DNA from: Klebsormidium nitens
Lineage: Eukaryota; Streptophyta; Klebsormidiophyceae; Klebsormidiales; Klebsormidiaceae
NCBI GenBank assembly: GCA_000708835.1
Contig: DF236977.1
Span: 978-64,977 of the forward strand
DNA: 64,000 bases
Direction: 5' to 3'
The notes under the pieces were generated by a model. The model searched no databases, was not told where the DNA came from, and worked only from the letters and a program-made list of their open reading frames with translations. This document shows positions 50,701 through 61,088 of this stretch, piece by piece. Each line of letters starts with the position of its first letter. Position 1 is the stretch's first letter. Position numbers and translations under genes: made by a program.

Positions 50701-52642
50701 GGTGACTCCGACACCCCCCCAAAAGAACACTTCTCGTCGTACCACCACTTGGTGTCCCTCACAAGCCCGTAAGGAACCAGGTGGCCCCTTTGAGAGTGAC
50801 CCGATGAGCGCTCTTTGCTCGAGCGAATGAAAATAAGCAGTAAATAAGATTACGAGCAAGCGACCACTTACAATTCGAGCAACTGTCCCAGGCCGCCGAG
50901 ACCTTGGGGGATCTGGCCACTCACTTGAGTGCTGTTGATGTACCTGAAATTCAGAAGCAGCAACGGGGGCATTTGTAACCGGGTGGACATGAGAAAGCGC
51001 ACATCATCAGGAAGGGGCGTACGCCGCAGTTAAGCCAAGCCTTGAGGAACTGCAACAGTGCCCTGCGTACCGCCAAGCTTATGACACTTGCTGCAAATGA
51101 TTACGACCTAAGATGGGTACAGCCGCAAAGAGGCTCGGTGTGATGCACAGCCTGAGTTCGGGTATGCACACTCACAAGTATCGGAGCTGCGTAAGGCTGC
51201 CCAACTCCTTTGGGATCTGCCCTGTGATTGGGTTGCCCCCAAGGTTCCTGCAGTGGGGGCACATTCACTAAGATCGAGAGCGCTGACCAGCGGAATTGAG
51301 TGCATCGTGGGGCCCATAGGCGCTTTCCACCGGTATGATTGCAGTAAAAACCAATTGCTGGGCTCGCCCTCTTTTAGACTCAATACAGCAGAGCGTCTGG
51401 TTACTCTGAATAGCTGGGACGTGCAGCGTGTCACCACTTACAACTGTTGCAGGTTCGTAAGGTTCCCAATCTCGCTTGCAATCGGGCCTGCAAGGTTGAG
51501 GCCAGGCAGACTCCTGCGGGGCACACGCAATTGCATCTCGTGAGGGCATGTCATGAGCCATGCAATGCTGTGAACCCCTTCTACGAACCTGGCATCCAAA
51601 AAACATGCCGGATGATTGGGTTGCAGACTACCTCTAGTATGCAATCACTGAATAGGGGAACACCCTGACCAACTCTTTCCAGGCTTTTCCGTTCCACTGT
51701 ATCGAACGACTCAGTTGATGAATGCAAGAGGCGTCATCATGCTGTTGCAATCGACAAAAAACGATCCCCTTCATGAGAACGATTTTTAGCCAATGTCTCT
51801 CCAACTCACAATGCCGTCACAGTCACGTCAACGCCCAACGGAGCGCACGTGACGCCCACCCAGGCATTCGTGCACGGATCTGCGTTTCACAAGAACCAAT
51901 CAGCAAAAGCTCACTCTCAGGATGCCAAAAGGCCCGGCTATAACAAAAGCCACCGCTCAAAGAAGAGGCTATTGTCAATCCTGTGGACTACATCAGTCAG
52001 ATACTTCCGCATTTTGCTCTGCAAAGCCTGCGACATGAATTTGGACGCATTGAACGAGACTTCTAAGCCTCAGCCCGCGGATCAGCAGCCTTCCGGATCA
52101 CCTCTACTTGTGCCAGAGTCTCTGAACGTTCGCACAAGGCTGCAAATCGCTCTGCTCCACCAAAGACATTTGCGTATGTCCGTGCAGACAGCCTTACCAT
52201 TCACCCAGCTAGCCAGCGACACCGGGTTGCCCCACAAAGTCTTGAGGGCCAACAGCGCACTCACTGCAACAGTGGAACACATCACAGAAAATTCACTCTC
52301 AACAGGACGGCATCAATGCTCCAAACTCACACCAGCTCGAGTAATGCTGAGCCCTTGCATCAGCTTGGAAGTAAGGGCATCGCTGCAGGGCATTATGCCG
52401 CACTTTCCGAAGCCCGTGAGGGGACAAGATGTGCAGCAATTTGGTATGGCAATCATGGTTTTTTGATCTCGCTTCGACCAGAATCATCGATCAAGATGGA
52501 CCGGGGGAACTTCCTTTGATCATCCGACCGTGGATTTGTCTCACTGCGTCTTACCATCAGCCAGTCTCGTGGCCACTGCCGAATGGAACCCGACCAATGC
52601 CAGCAGGAGAAGCAGCTGTGGCGCTGCCTGCTTGCCCATCAT
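41800..52642 (-). CDS. LRR receptor-like protein with STRUBBELIG-type atypical kinase
   Basis: Single-pass surface receptor of about 1109 residues in 23 exons. Signal peptide exon 52642-52555; LRR N-cap 52263-52198 and 51879-51810 ([12 protein letters not shown]). Nine 72-base LRR exons begin at 51513, 51247, 50943, 50428, 50062, 49803, 49423, 48953 and 48682; two 66-base ones follow (48381, 48079). Then come a Cys-rich piece (47656-47538), a Pro/Ala stretch and Cys pair (46807-46539), a juxtamembrane domain (45949-45709), the membrane helix (45268-45017, [20 protein letters not shown]), and a Pro-rich cytoplasmic part with kinase start (44490-43957). Kinase exons are 43702-43498, 43223-43015, 42644-42468 and 42120-41800. 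The kinase matches STRUBBELIG-family proteins ([47 protein letters not shown]). HRD is replaced by HSC and DFG by DSG. A one-base frame shift occurs at a G9 run at 44189-44197. Confidence 0.85.
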
Positions 52643-53728
52643 GTCCCGCCCAAAGCTTCCCCGCTTTACTTTCTTTTGACAGCACCAGATCTCATCCTCT
52701 GAGCGCTCAACTTGCTCTTCCACCCCAGGAGGTTGTGTCCAAGTGGACAAGAGCACCGCCCCTTCCGTCGTGAACACCGGCAACGAAGGAATCTACTCTC
52801 AGGTGGGAAAAGGCCAACTCGTACCAGGTGTAATCAGAAGCCCCAGACCCAAGTCACAGACTACTACAAAAGATAGCAACACACAGATCAGGATAAAATA
52901 ACTGTTGTATAAATACTGCAAGCGGCTGCTTGCGGAGCTCTCCTTGGAAGTGCCTCCTAGTGCAGCTCTAAAATCCAGCGACTGGCTAGCTCAAGGTCCA
53001 CCAAAAATAGCAGATTGGGCGCCCTACCGTTGAATCCCAGAATTCCTGCTCCCTTGTCCAGAGCTTCTGGACATTGCAAGCCGAGGGACGATCTGACATT
53101 GACAAGGTGAGTCAGTCTTGAGTGGGAGGAGTGACTCTGACCTGGACTCGCTGGAGCAAGGGCGCACAACTTCCAGGCAAGTCTTGAGTCTTGAATGTGA
53201 AGATCGAAGCATGAGCTTGGAAGATCACGCGGATTCAGGCCCTTATTCGCATCGTGATCGTCAATTACCGCTGTTGCCCGTGCACGAGCGAGGGCCAATG
53301 ACCGTTGATTTCGCGGTAGCTTTGCACGTGTGGCATTTGTTACGCTCAGCTTTTGGCTGCAGCTATCGACGGCTTCTGTAGATCGGATGACCACAAAGAG
53401 ACCAATCTACCGCCACATTCCATAGCCTGTTTTGTGAGCAATGATGTCATTACCTAGTCACGCAACGCGGCGCAATTTTCGGTAGAGGTACATATCATGT
53501 ACCGTATGCTAAAACGGGCGATCGGACGGTTCAAAGCGACTCGCGATCGACGAGAACTCAACTCGCAGATCCCAGATCGCGTTGCGCCAGACTAGTTGTT
53601 GCCCTGGCAGCTTGCGCTGTCCACGTCCCACTTGCGCGTTCCATCTGCTTTTTCCTCGCGAGGCAAGTTGGGGGCACCAAAGTTGTCAATTGAGCAGCTG
53701 GAGCTGTGAGAGCTGGGAGTCGGGCGCC
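52643..53728. other. Shared upstream region of receptor and DUF1517-like genes
   Basis: About 1.1 kb lies between divergent starts and probably contains both promoters. Short open frames on both strands around 52.96-53.39 kb show no family resemblance and no splice-linked partners. Confidence 0.45.
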
Positions 53729-54959
53729 ATGGCAGCCTGTCAAGCACCTTCTCTGTCCACTTCCTTTTCTTCTCTTTCCACAGCGGTCGCTGAGAATTCA
53801 CTGACAGGCAGAGCGACTGCACATCGCGAGCTTTGGGCGCTGCCGCTCTTCACCAGCGGCCAGCACTCCCCTTTCTTTCCATACGGTTCCACAAAGCTAG
53901 CAAGTATCCAAAGATGTTCTGCAAGAGGTGCTACTCGCAGGACAATATCTATTTCCTGCCGTAGTGGAGGCCAGGTCAAGGAGTCAGACAACTTTGATGA
54001 AAAAGCCGGGCCCCTGCCGGAAGTGAGAGATGCACAGGTTCAGAAAAGGTCCAAGTCTGCGGTGCACGCAGCGCCAGCAGTGGCTGTGCTTGTTGCGGCA
54101 GCAATGCTGTTGGGGAACCCGAGCGAGGGGCTGGCGGCCAGCAGCGCGGGGAGAGTGGGGGGCAGTAAGTTCAAGAGCTCCGCTCCATCAAGGTCATACT
54201 CACCACCAAGGAACAGTGGCGGGGGTGGTTCCAGGTTGGTAATTTCAACTGCTTGAGTATATGGGTGATATGATGTTTTCAGATCATCTACTTGCTAAAG
54301 TTGGTAACATAAAGAAGGGTATCTGCTTCTGCGGGCTCAGCCCGTCAAAACCTGCTCGTTCAAGGCTTTGCTGTTCAGCTTTGATTGACCTCAGCAACAC
54401 TACGCCGCGCTCGGCTAACAAGTTTCGGTGTTCCAAGGTTTTAGCTTCTGGTCATTAAGTCCCCCCGTATAACTTTGGGGGGACAATGATCCGACGTAGA
54501 ATCAGGAGCCAATCCACTTCAATCTTATGTTAAGAGCTTCCATAGATTTTCCCAGTAGTGTTTAATCGAAGTTCTTGTGGAAGTCAGACAGTGTGCGCCA
54601 TCAATATACACATCACGCGCCCGTACACCTGGGCTTCGTCCTTTTTTTATAGAGAGGGGCTTTGCGGACCGTGTTTGTTGTTGCAAATTGATTGGTTTTG
54701 TAAAGAAGTGCTGCCTCTGCTTCGCAGGTCTTACAATAACTATAACTTGAATATCAACCCACCAACTTATGCGCCACCAATCTACGGAGGCGGTTACGGA
54801 GGTTACTCTTATGGGGTCCCCTTCTTTGGCGGCGGAGTCCCCTTCTTTGGTCCATCTGTCTATGTAGGTGGAGGCGGCCTATTGCAATTCCTACTGGTTC
54901 CCGTCATCCTGTACGTAGTGTTGAATGTAGTTGGGAGCTTTTTCAGGAATAGAGATTAG
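53729..54959 (+). CDS. Plastid glycine-rich membrane protein, DUF1517-like N-terminal part
   Basis: Two phase-consistent exons, 53729-54234 and 54728-54959, encode 245 residues. The first 60 or so residues are rich in Ser and Ala, like a plastid transit peptide. A hydrophobic, alanine-rich segment follows (AVAVLVAAAMLLGNPSEGLA), possibly a thylakoid-transfer signal. The mature part starts like DUF1517 proteins of the FLAP1 type: GRVGGSKFKSS, Ser/Tyr/Pro residues, a Gly/Tyr/Phe-rich run (YGGGYGGYSYGVPFFGGG) and one membrane helix (LLQFLLVPVILYVVLNVVG). It then stops, four residues after GSFF. The usual soluble C-terminal DUF1517 domain is missing. Either this is a naturally short paralogue or a further exon is skipped in my model; the stop is clear in the last exon. 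Confidence 0.7.
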
Positions 54960-55702
54960 TCAGCTTGCTCAACCCCAGCATACACCCTGTGACTGCACAG
55001 CAGCGTGAGTGTTGCTTGTAGGCGCCCCAGAAACGTGTATAGTAATTTTGAAGCTTGTCCAGCCAGCTGGCTAGGGATAGCACGGGCTGGCTCATCGTAG
55101 TGCTCGCAACTGTACCATCGGTTTCGAACTGACTTTGTTGTAACAAAGAACTTCATGAGTTCGGCTTGGTCTGTAACCTCTGCGGTCTTCAAATGAACCT
55201 TGTACGCTGTTATTCTGCAATGGATGATCGTGATTCTTTTTCAGCTTCTGATTTCACATGTTGATATAAATGAGTGCCAGGAGCTACTCATGCATGATTT
55301 GCGAGCTAGCGCAGGCGCGCCTAAGTGATTGCGCATGGAGATGATCCTCATTGATGTGTGGCACTTGCATGAGTCCAGTGACTGCGCCGCGGAGTGTCGC
55401 GCAACTGCGCGCGTCATGCAAACACTTCGTTGCACTGGCATGTCCCTCGATCCTCGGACATGTTTTTCATTCGACATACGGGTGGCTGCAGAGACACTGA
55501 TGCAGTACAGAGAGTTGGCGGTCCCTCTCATTGAAATTGTTGTTAAGTAGCCTACATGACTCATTGACGCTTGTTCGTACTGCTATATATCACAAAATTG
55601 TCCACAGATTTATGGCCTCGCGTTTGAGCGTTTTCATCAAGTGCCCCGCACATATTCGAAGATGTGAAATGAAGATTGGTTAGGGAGCACCCCGACGTGA
55701 CT
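54960..55702. other. Intergenic, convergent 3' ends
   Basis: The 3' flanks of the DUF1517-like gene and phosphomevalonate kinase. A 73-codon open frame at 55329-55550 has no recognisable family. I see nothing else. Confidence 0.45.
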
Positions 55703-58700
55703 CTAAGCTCGTCCACGAGGGTCGCTTTCCTCCAGAACGACACCGCAAGAATCTTCCGTTGCACACAACGGGAGCGTCCCTCTCTTGCTCCACTCAGCGT
55801 CGACCACATTGCGCGCCCCTTGGCCCAGCACCACCGCAAACACAGCATCGAAACCGCCAGCTGCGGAAAACGTTCTGGATCATGTGAAAATGAGTGTTCA
55901 CTCCTAACCCATAGACATTGGAATAATTATTTCCGCTCAGACTTGCCCGGAGGCTGGACGAACGGAAAGCCGCCGGCAAAGATAGCAACAACATAAGTAC
56001 CAGATTGAGAAGAGAAGCAAGAAAGACGCCACTGCCAGAGATGGAACCGTCACAGCACAACGCGATGTGCAAGAACTAGAGAGGGACTGGTTGCTTACCC
56101 CCCGGTACGCCGGCAAAGAGGACCCCTGGCAAACCCTCCGTGGCGTCCAGCAACGCGGTCTGCGAGGGCGGTTCAATCTGGACGAAACAAAGTCAGAATG
56201 AAACCACTCATTTACAGACTGATGCTTGGGGCGCATTGAAAGTCCTCGAGCCGAGATTCTGATGATCCTTCCCTCCACTTTCCAAACATAGCAGCGCCGA
56301 TACTGACCGCTTCTGTCGTCCGGACTGCTGCGGGAATGTCAAGAGGGCATGGCAAGTGCGCTTAGTATCGGGAATTTGTTGGCTTTACTTCTTCAAGCAC
56401 ACAGTAGCAGCATCGGAGAAGGGAGTCACATTCGCCAGGTTGACTGGAAACGAAGGCCCGCTCTTAGTCACCGACGAACAAGTCGGCCCTAACACTTTTA
56501 AACAGTTGAAGTACGATCCGGTTCAAGGGCGACAGCGCAAGAAGGTTGACATCATCAAAGGGCCTTCGCAAAAGTACAGCGTTCATCAAGGTCTGCTTTC
56601 CCAAACTCGAAGTCCAGATCGTTCGCGCAACTTTCGAGGTATGCGGATTCTCCTGTGCTATTCGACTCAGGAGCTGATTAGAGTATCCTCGTGATACAAC
56701 TTTGATACCTTCAAGGATTCCTCGCACGGGATGCTCACCGGTACGTTCGCCTCTTCTCCTATTCGTCTCAGCAGTTCCCGAACTGACCGAAAGGCGGCTC
56801 GAGTGGCTAACAGAGCGGCCAATGGGCTGCCCTGCGAAGGAGGCCCCGCCCACGCCGTCTCTTCCCACTGCATTCAGACAACGACGAACTCAGCTTCCGC
56901 AAGGCAAGGCCTGACACCAATCTAGCAAAGACGGAAGCACTTGAAGCGAGGAGCGGACGCTTGGTTCTGGAGACTATACATGTCGGCGAGTATTCCCGTC
57001 AAACTCTAAACGTAGTATTGCGATTGCTTGAACCAAAATCTCTCTGCTGCGATCTCCACCGCTCAAAAATCTGCAACACGTGCCGGCACGAGCAGCTCTC
57101 ACTAAATCAGCGAGATGAAGTCGCAAGGCTGTTACAAGTGAGAGCTTTCCAGTACATGCTTTATGGCAGAACGGTCAGCCTTGAAAACTATTTAGACAAG
57201 ACAGAAGCAGAAGAATCATCTGAATATGCTCGAGCCGTCAATTGACATCGGTACCAAATGTTTCCACGAAGTCTGTGGCAGACATCAACGCGGACTGACG
57301 ACGCTGATCAAATTGACATAAGCGACTTTTCTCAGAATCAAGGAGCAACCGGCTCAACGGCCCATTTCAGCACCGAAACAATTTGATAAACGCAACGCGT
57401 TCCCGCACCTCGTGGCTCGGACGTCCGATGCACTCTTCCAGCGTCCGTTCATACGCCTCCCTGTCCGACACCGCACACTCTGCCAGCTGGCACAGGCCTT
57501 GCTCCACTTGAGAATTGGCCTCCGCCAGCGCCTCCCACACCGGCTGTGCGGCAGCCGCCTTCTCTCTTCGCCACCGCTGCACGGCGCCGACCATGGACGG
57601 AGTGGAGGAACCCCCTGCCCCGGGCTCACCGATCACCTATGTCAATAGCAAAACGATGACGTCAGCTTCGATTGACATTGCGGATTCTTTATTTCTAAGG
57701 GGGTCAGGTCCGCTTGTCTCTCTCACAGAGATGGTGCAAACAGCGAGGATGGACCGGAAGTCACAAAGTGAGCTTGTTCATCAACCAGCCCAGGCATGGA
57801 TAGAAGAGATTCGCTTGATAGACTTTGTCGCGCCTCTGTTGCTTCTTGCGAGTCGCGCACTTAGACTGGCCCCAGGACACGGGAACTGCTCGAAAGAGTC
57901 GAGCAACGAGGGGCTGCTGCAAAGGAAGGAACGGCAACCACAAGTGCCTTGCCAGTCTATCATTCACTCTCCTACCCGCCAAATGCGTTCTCTCGGCTCA
58001 AAAAGTGAGGAGACGACATCAACAATCGACCGACTCGGTTTTATGCGGACGAAATACCACTGGTCAACGCAGAAGCGCCGCCCGAAGGGAGCCCACCCAA
58101 TTGGGTTGCACGGTGCAAACCTCAAAAACGTTCGAACGCAGTCAAGAAGAGTATGATTGAGCAGCAGAGGGTGAGAGTTCTTCCGTAATCCAGATGAAGA
58201 ACGGAATGAAGCCTCGAAAGACTTACCAGCACCAGTCCTGGCGGCAGCACAAACCCCCGTCGCTCCTCGTCCCACGCTGACGCCAGCAATCGCCTCACGC
58301 TTTCCAGCACCGGCTCGCTTTCTCCACTCTGTTGCAGGACGCTCGGCGAGAAGCGCACATACCGCTGGCTGCCAAACACGGCGGCGCTGACGTCAAAGCC
58401 ACTGCCCACCTTGCCCTGCGCCGCGCAGTGTGCGGCTTGAGCCAAACGGTGAACTGTGTCGAGGTCGCGGGAATGGGACTCGCGACCTTCCCCTGGCCTG
58501 CATAACCGGAGCGCGTGACATTCAGAGTGCGATTAGGGCCTCGCCGAATCACCACCCGTTTGTGCATGAACGGGGGATTGGCATCGGATACGAGTGCACT
58601 GCGGAAGCTAGAAGGGGAAGTCGGATACAGTCCAGTGATTCCCTGGGCCCAGAATTCTACGATGTCACCAAACAGATCCAAAGCAGACTCGAGCTTTCTG

Positions 58701-60166
58701 ATATCTTCTCTTACACTTTCCAGTTTTCGCCTGTCCAGCGAGAATCTGAATGTTAGCAGCTAGTTCTCACAAGTAGGCATCACTATTCCACTGACCTTGG
58801 CAGACTGACCATGCCGAGATGCTGGAGTAGTCCTGCGACGACAGCTGTCACCATCGCAGCGGAGGAGCCGAGCCCAGTCTTGGCAATTTCGGGGATAGCA
58901 CTATTGGCAGGTGTTTCGGGAGGGGTGTTCATGGTGGCAGGGGAGAAAGGGGGCAGGCCAGAGAGGGTGGAGGAACACAACGGAAGGCCGGAATCTGCAA
59001 TCTGGACAGGGGGCTCTGTTGAGATCTCGTCTGTTTTGAGACTTTGCCTTTAAGAGGTGCTGAAGACAAGGTATGCAACAAGTAGTTGAAGGGCTGATCC
59101 CTGGTGCATATGGGATTGCATAACAAATGCATAAGAAATGAAAGAGTAGTGAACCCCTTTCTTCTTTCCTCACCCCGTTTCTCCATTTCATGCGATTTGC
59201 ATGGCATCAGTTTAAAGGAGAAATGATGGACGCATAGCGCTGTTTCTACTTTTCTAGACCGCGGAAGCACTTTCAACGACCAGAAAGACCAACTTCTAGG
59301 ACCCATTTTTCAAATGTTGTGTTGCCGGTGCCGCTGAAGTCTTATTGAATATAACTTTTCTGCTGAGGATTGAGGAGCATCGAAGTAAGCTACCTGTCTC
59401 CGGTGGGAGTAGAAGTCGTTGTCTCCCAGGATGGTTACTTCAAGCCCTGGCTTCAGCACATCTCCCACAGATACGTCGAGCAACTTGGCGGCAGCCACCG
59501 TATACTGGATGGCGGCCTCCATAAACGGATTGCCCCTGCCATTGCTTGGTGCCACGTCCAGGCTGCCAAGATCTAGGGTGAAGATGTCTGCTCTGTCCAG
59601 CTGAGGGGAACGGATGAGAATTGGCCTCGATGCAGGCTGCAAAAACGTAGAGATGCAGTCAGGAAAGGCACATGGAATGGACAGTTCATTTCTGACTTGC
59701 TTCCTTGTAGTCAAGCCCTTGGTCGTTTGTACCCTGTCTCCCCCAAAAAGTAAGGTTGATAGCATTGCACATGAAGGAGCTGTCCAATCAATACTCACAT
59801 TTGGACTGAGAGGCTTTCTAAAAATGGGGGCAGAAAGAGGCTGGCTTACATCAACAGTGGGAGAGTCGTTAAGGAGTGGAGCAACAGTTGCGTAGAAGCG
59901 GGCTGAGGTCGACAGAACGAGCCCCGGATTGGGGCGCTCGAGGATCAAGTAGGCGCCAGTGAGCAAGACTTTGCCAGGGGCTGAGACCACGCTGCAAAGA
60001 GGACCACACACTGCGATGAGCTGGTGGTGCTTTTGAGTCAGGGGAAATTGAGTCGCACAAAAGCTTACAAAGATAGAAGGGAGCTATGCCAAACTTTTGT
60101 GCTGCAATAGCTGGCTCTCTAATGTGTCACTCACTCTGTCAGATCGACTTCCGTCCCTCCTACCAT
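55703..60166 (-). CDS. PMK: Phosphomevalonate kinase
   Basis: GHMP-family kinase that converts mevalonate 5-phosphate to the diphosphate in the mevalonate route to isopentenyl diphosphate. Nine phase-consistent exons: 60166-60135, 59991-59799, 59636-59394, 59001-58796, 58497-58227, 57636-57409, 56867-56739, 56177-56099, 55860-55703; 512 residues, close to the land-plant enzyme. Start region: [11 protein letters not shown] then [20 protein letters not shown]. Landmarks: [29 protein letters not shown], the GHMP ATP-binding loop [78 protein letters not shown] and [12 protein letters not shown]. The intron 59798-59637 is 162 bases long and free of stops in frame, so a retained form would add 54 residues; the spliced length fits the family better. 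The exon 6 donor (57409) is the least certain. Confidence 0.93.
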
Positions 60167-61088
60167 GACAGCCACAATGGGGCCACAGTGCACGTCCTTT
60201 TGCCCCATTGCCCGTTTCAATGCCCCCCTCGTGGTGTGCAGATTGAGCCGTCCCCTTGTGGAACAGATAAATGTGGCGCCTTACAGATGCAACCCAAGCT
60301 GTTCACGCCCATGAAAAGGTGGCACATTGGATCATTTCGCAATGCTGGTGGTGGCATTGAAGAGTGGAGATGCTTACATGCTTTTCTTGTCCGCCATGGC
60401 ACAGACCACTTGCTGGCAAATCACTGCGTACCAAGTCCGTTTACTGATGCATGAAGAATGATGATCATCAATCAAAATACCAGAGTTCCTTCAAAGATCC
60501 AAGTTGGAGACGATGTGGTCGACGCCTGCAAACCTCCAGTTTTTATGCTTGTTTCTGAATTTCTTCAAAAGTTGCTTGAAGTTGAACTTTCTCCAACCTT
60601 AAAAGCAGCTGTTGCACTGTTTTGTCCCTTCGCCTTCTGGAATCTGTCCGGAATCTAGGATCTGGAAATGAGATTCAGTCGGCTTGTGCAATGGTTCTTG
60701 TGCTCAAGCAAGGCAAGACGGAGGCCGGCCCCGGCCCGAGGGGCACTGCCAAAATTTGCAGGCTTCCAGATTGGCGCCAATAGTAACGGTCTTTGAAGCG
60801 GTAACGGACGTGCCAGCAAGGGTGCCACTTGTCGCCTGCCAATGCAACGTTGCCAGCTGGCGTTGGCCGCTCCGATTGTGTGTTTGTTGCCCGTCGCATT
60901 GCATTTTGCAATTGATTCTGAAGAATGAAGTGCTTCTGCAAGCAGGAATGTTTCTTCAGTGCTGGGGCTGGCATCGGAAGGTTTGCTGTGCACGGCCTTG
61001 CCTGATATCCTTTCTGGTTCAAAACTTGTGACAGCTCGTGGTGCCTTTGGTTGTGATCACCACTAGGTCCTTGCTTTATTCTCCTGTA
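60167..61088. other. Shared upstream region of PMK and the membrane-protein gene
   Basis: About 0.9 kb lies between divergent starts. Several open frames overlap on both strands, without motifs. No repeat or RNA gene is visible. Confidence 0.4.

Noticed and set aside
54940-55200. Continuation of the DUF1517-like protein after its stop
   Set aside because: I found no donor before the stop that joins in phase to a downstream segment with DUF1517 features.
59799-59850. A splice donor at GAT|gtaagc inside phosphomevalonate kinase exon 2, leaving a 19-base microexon
   Set aside because: The reading frame is open through it, and the model without it keeps phase and gives the expected length.
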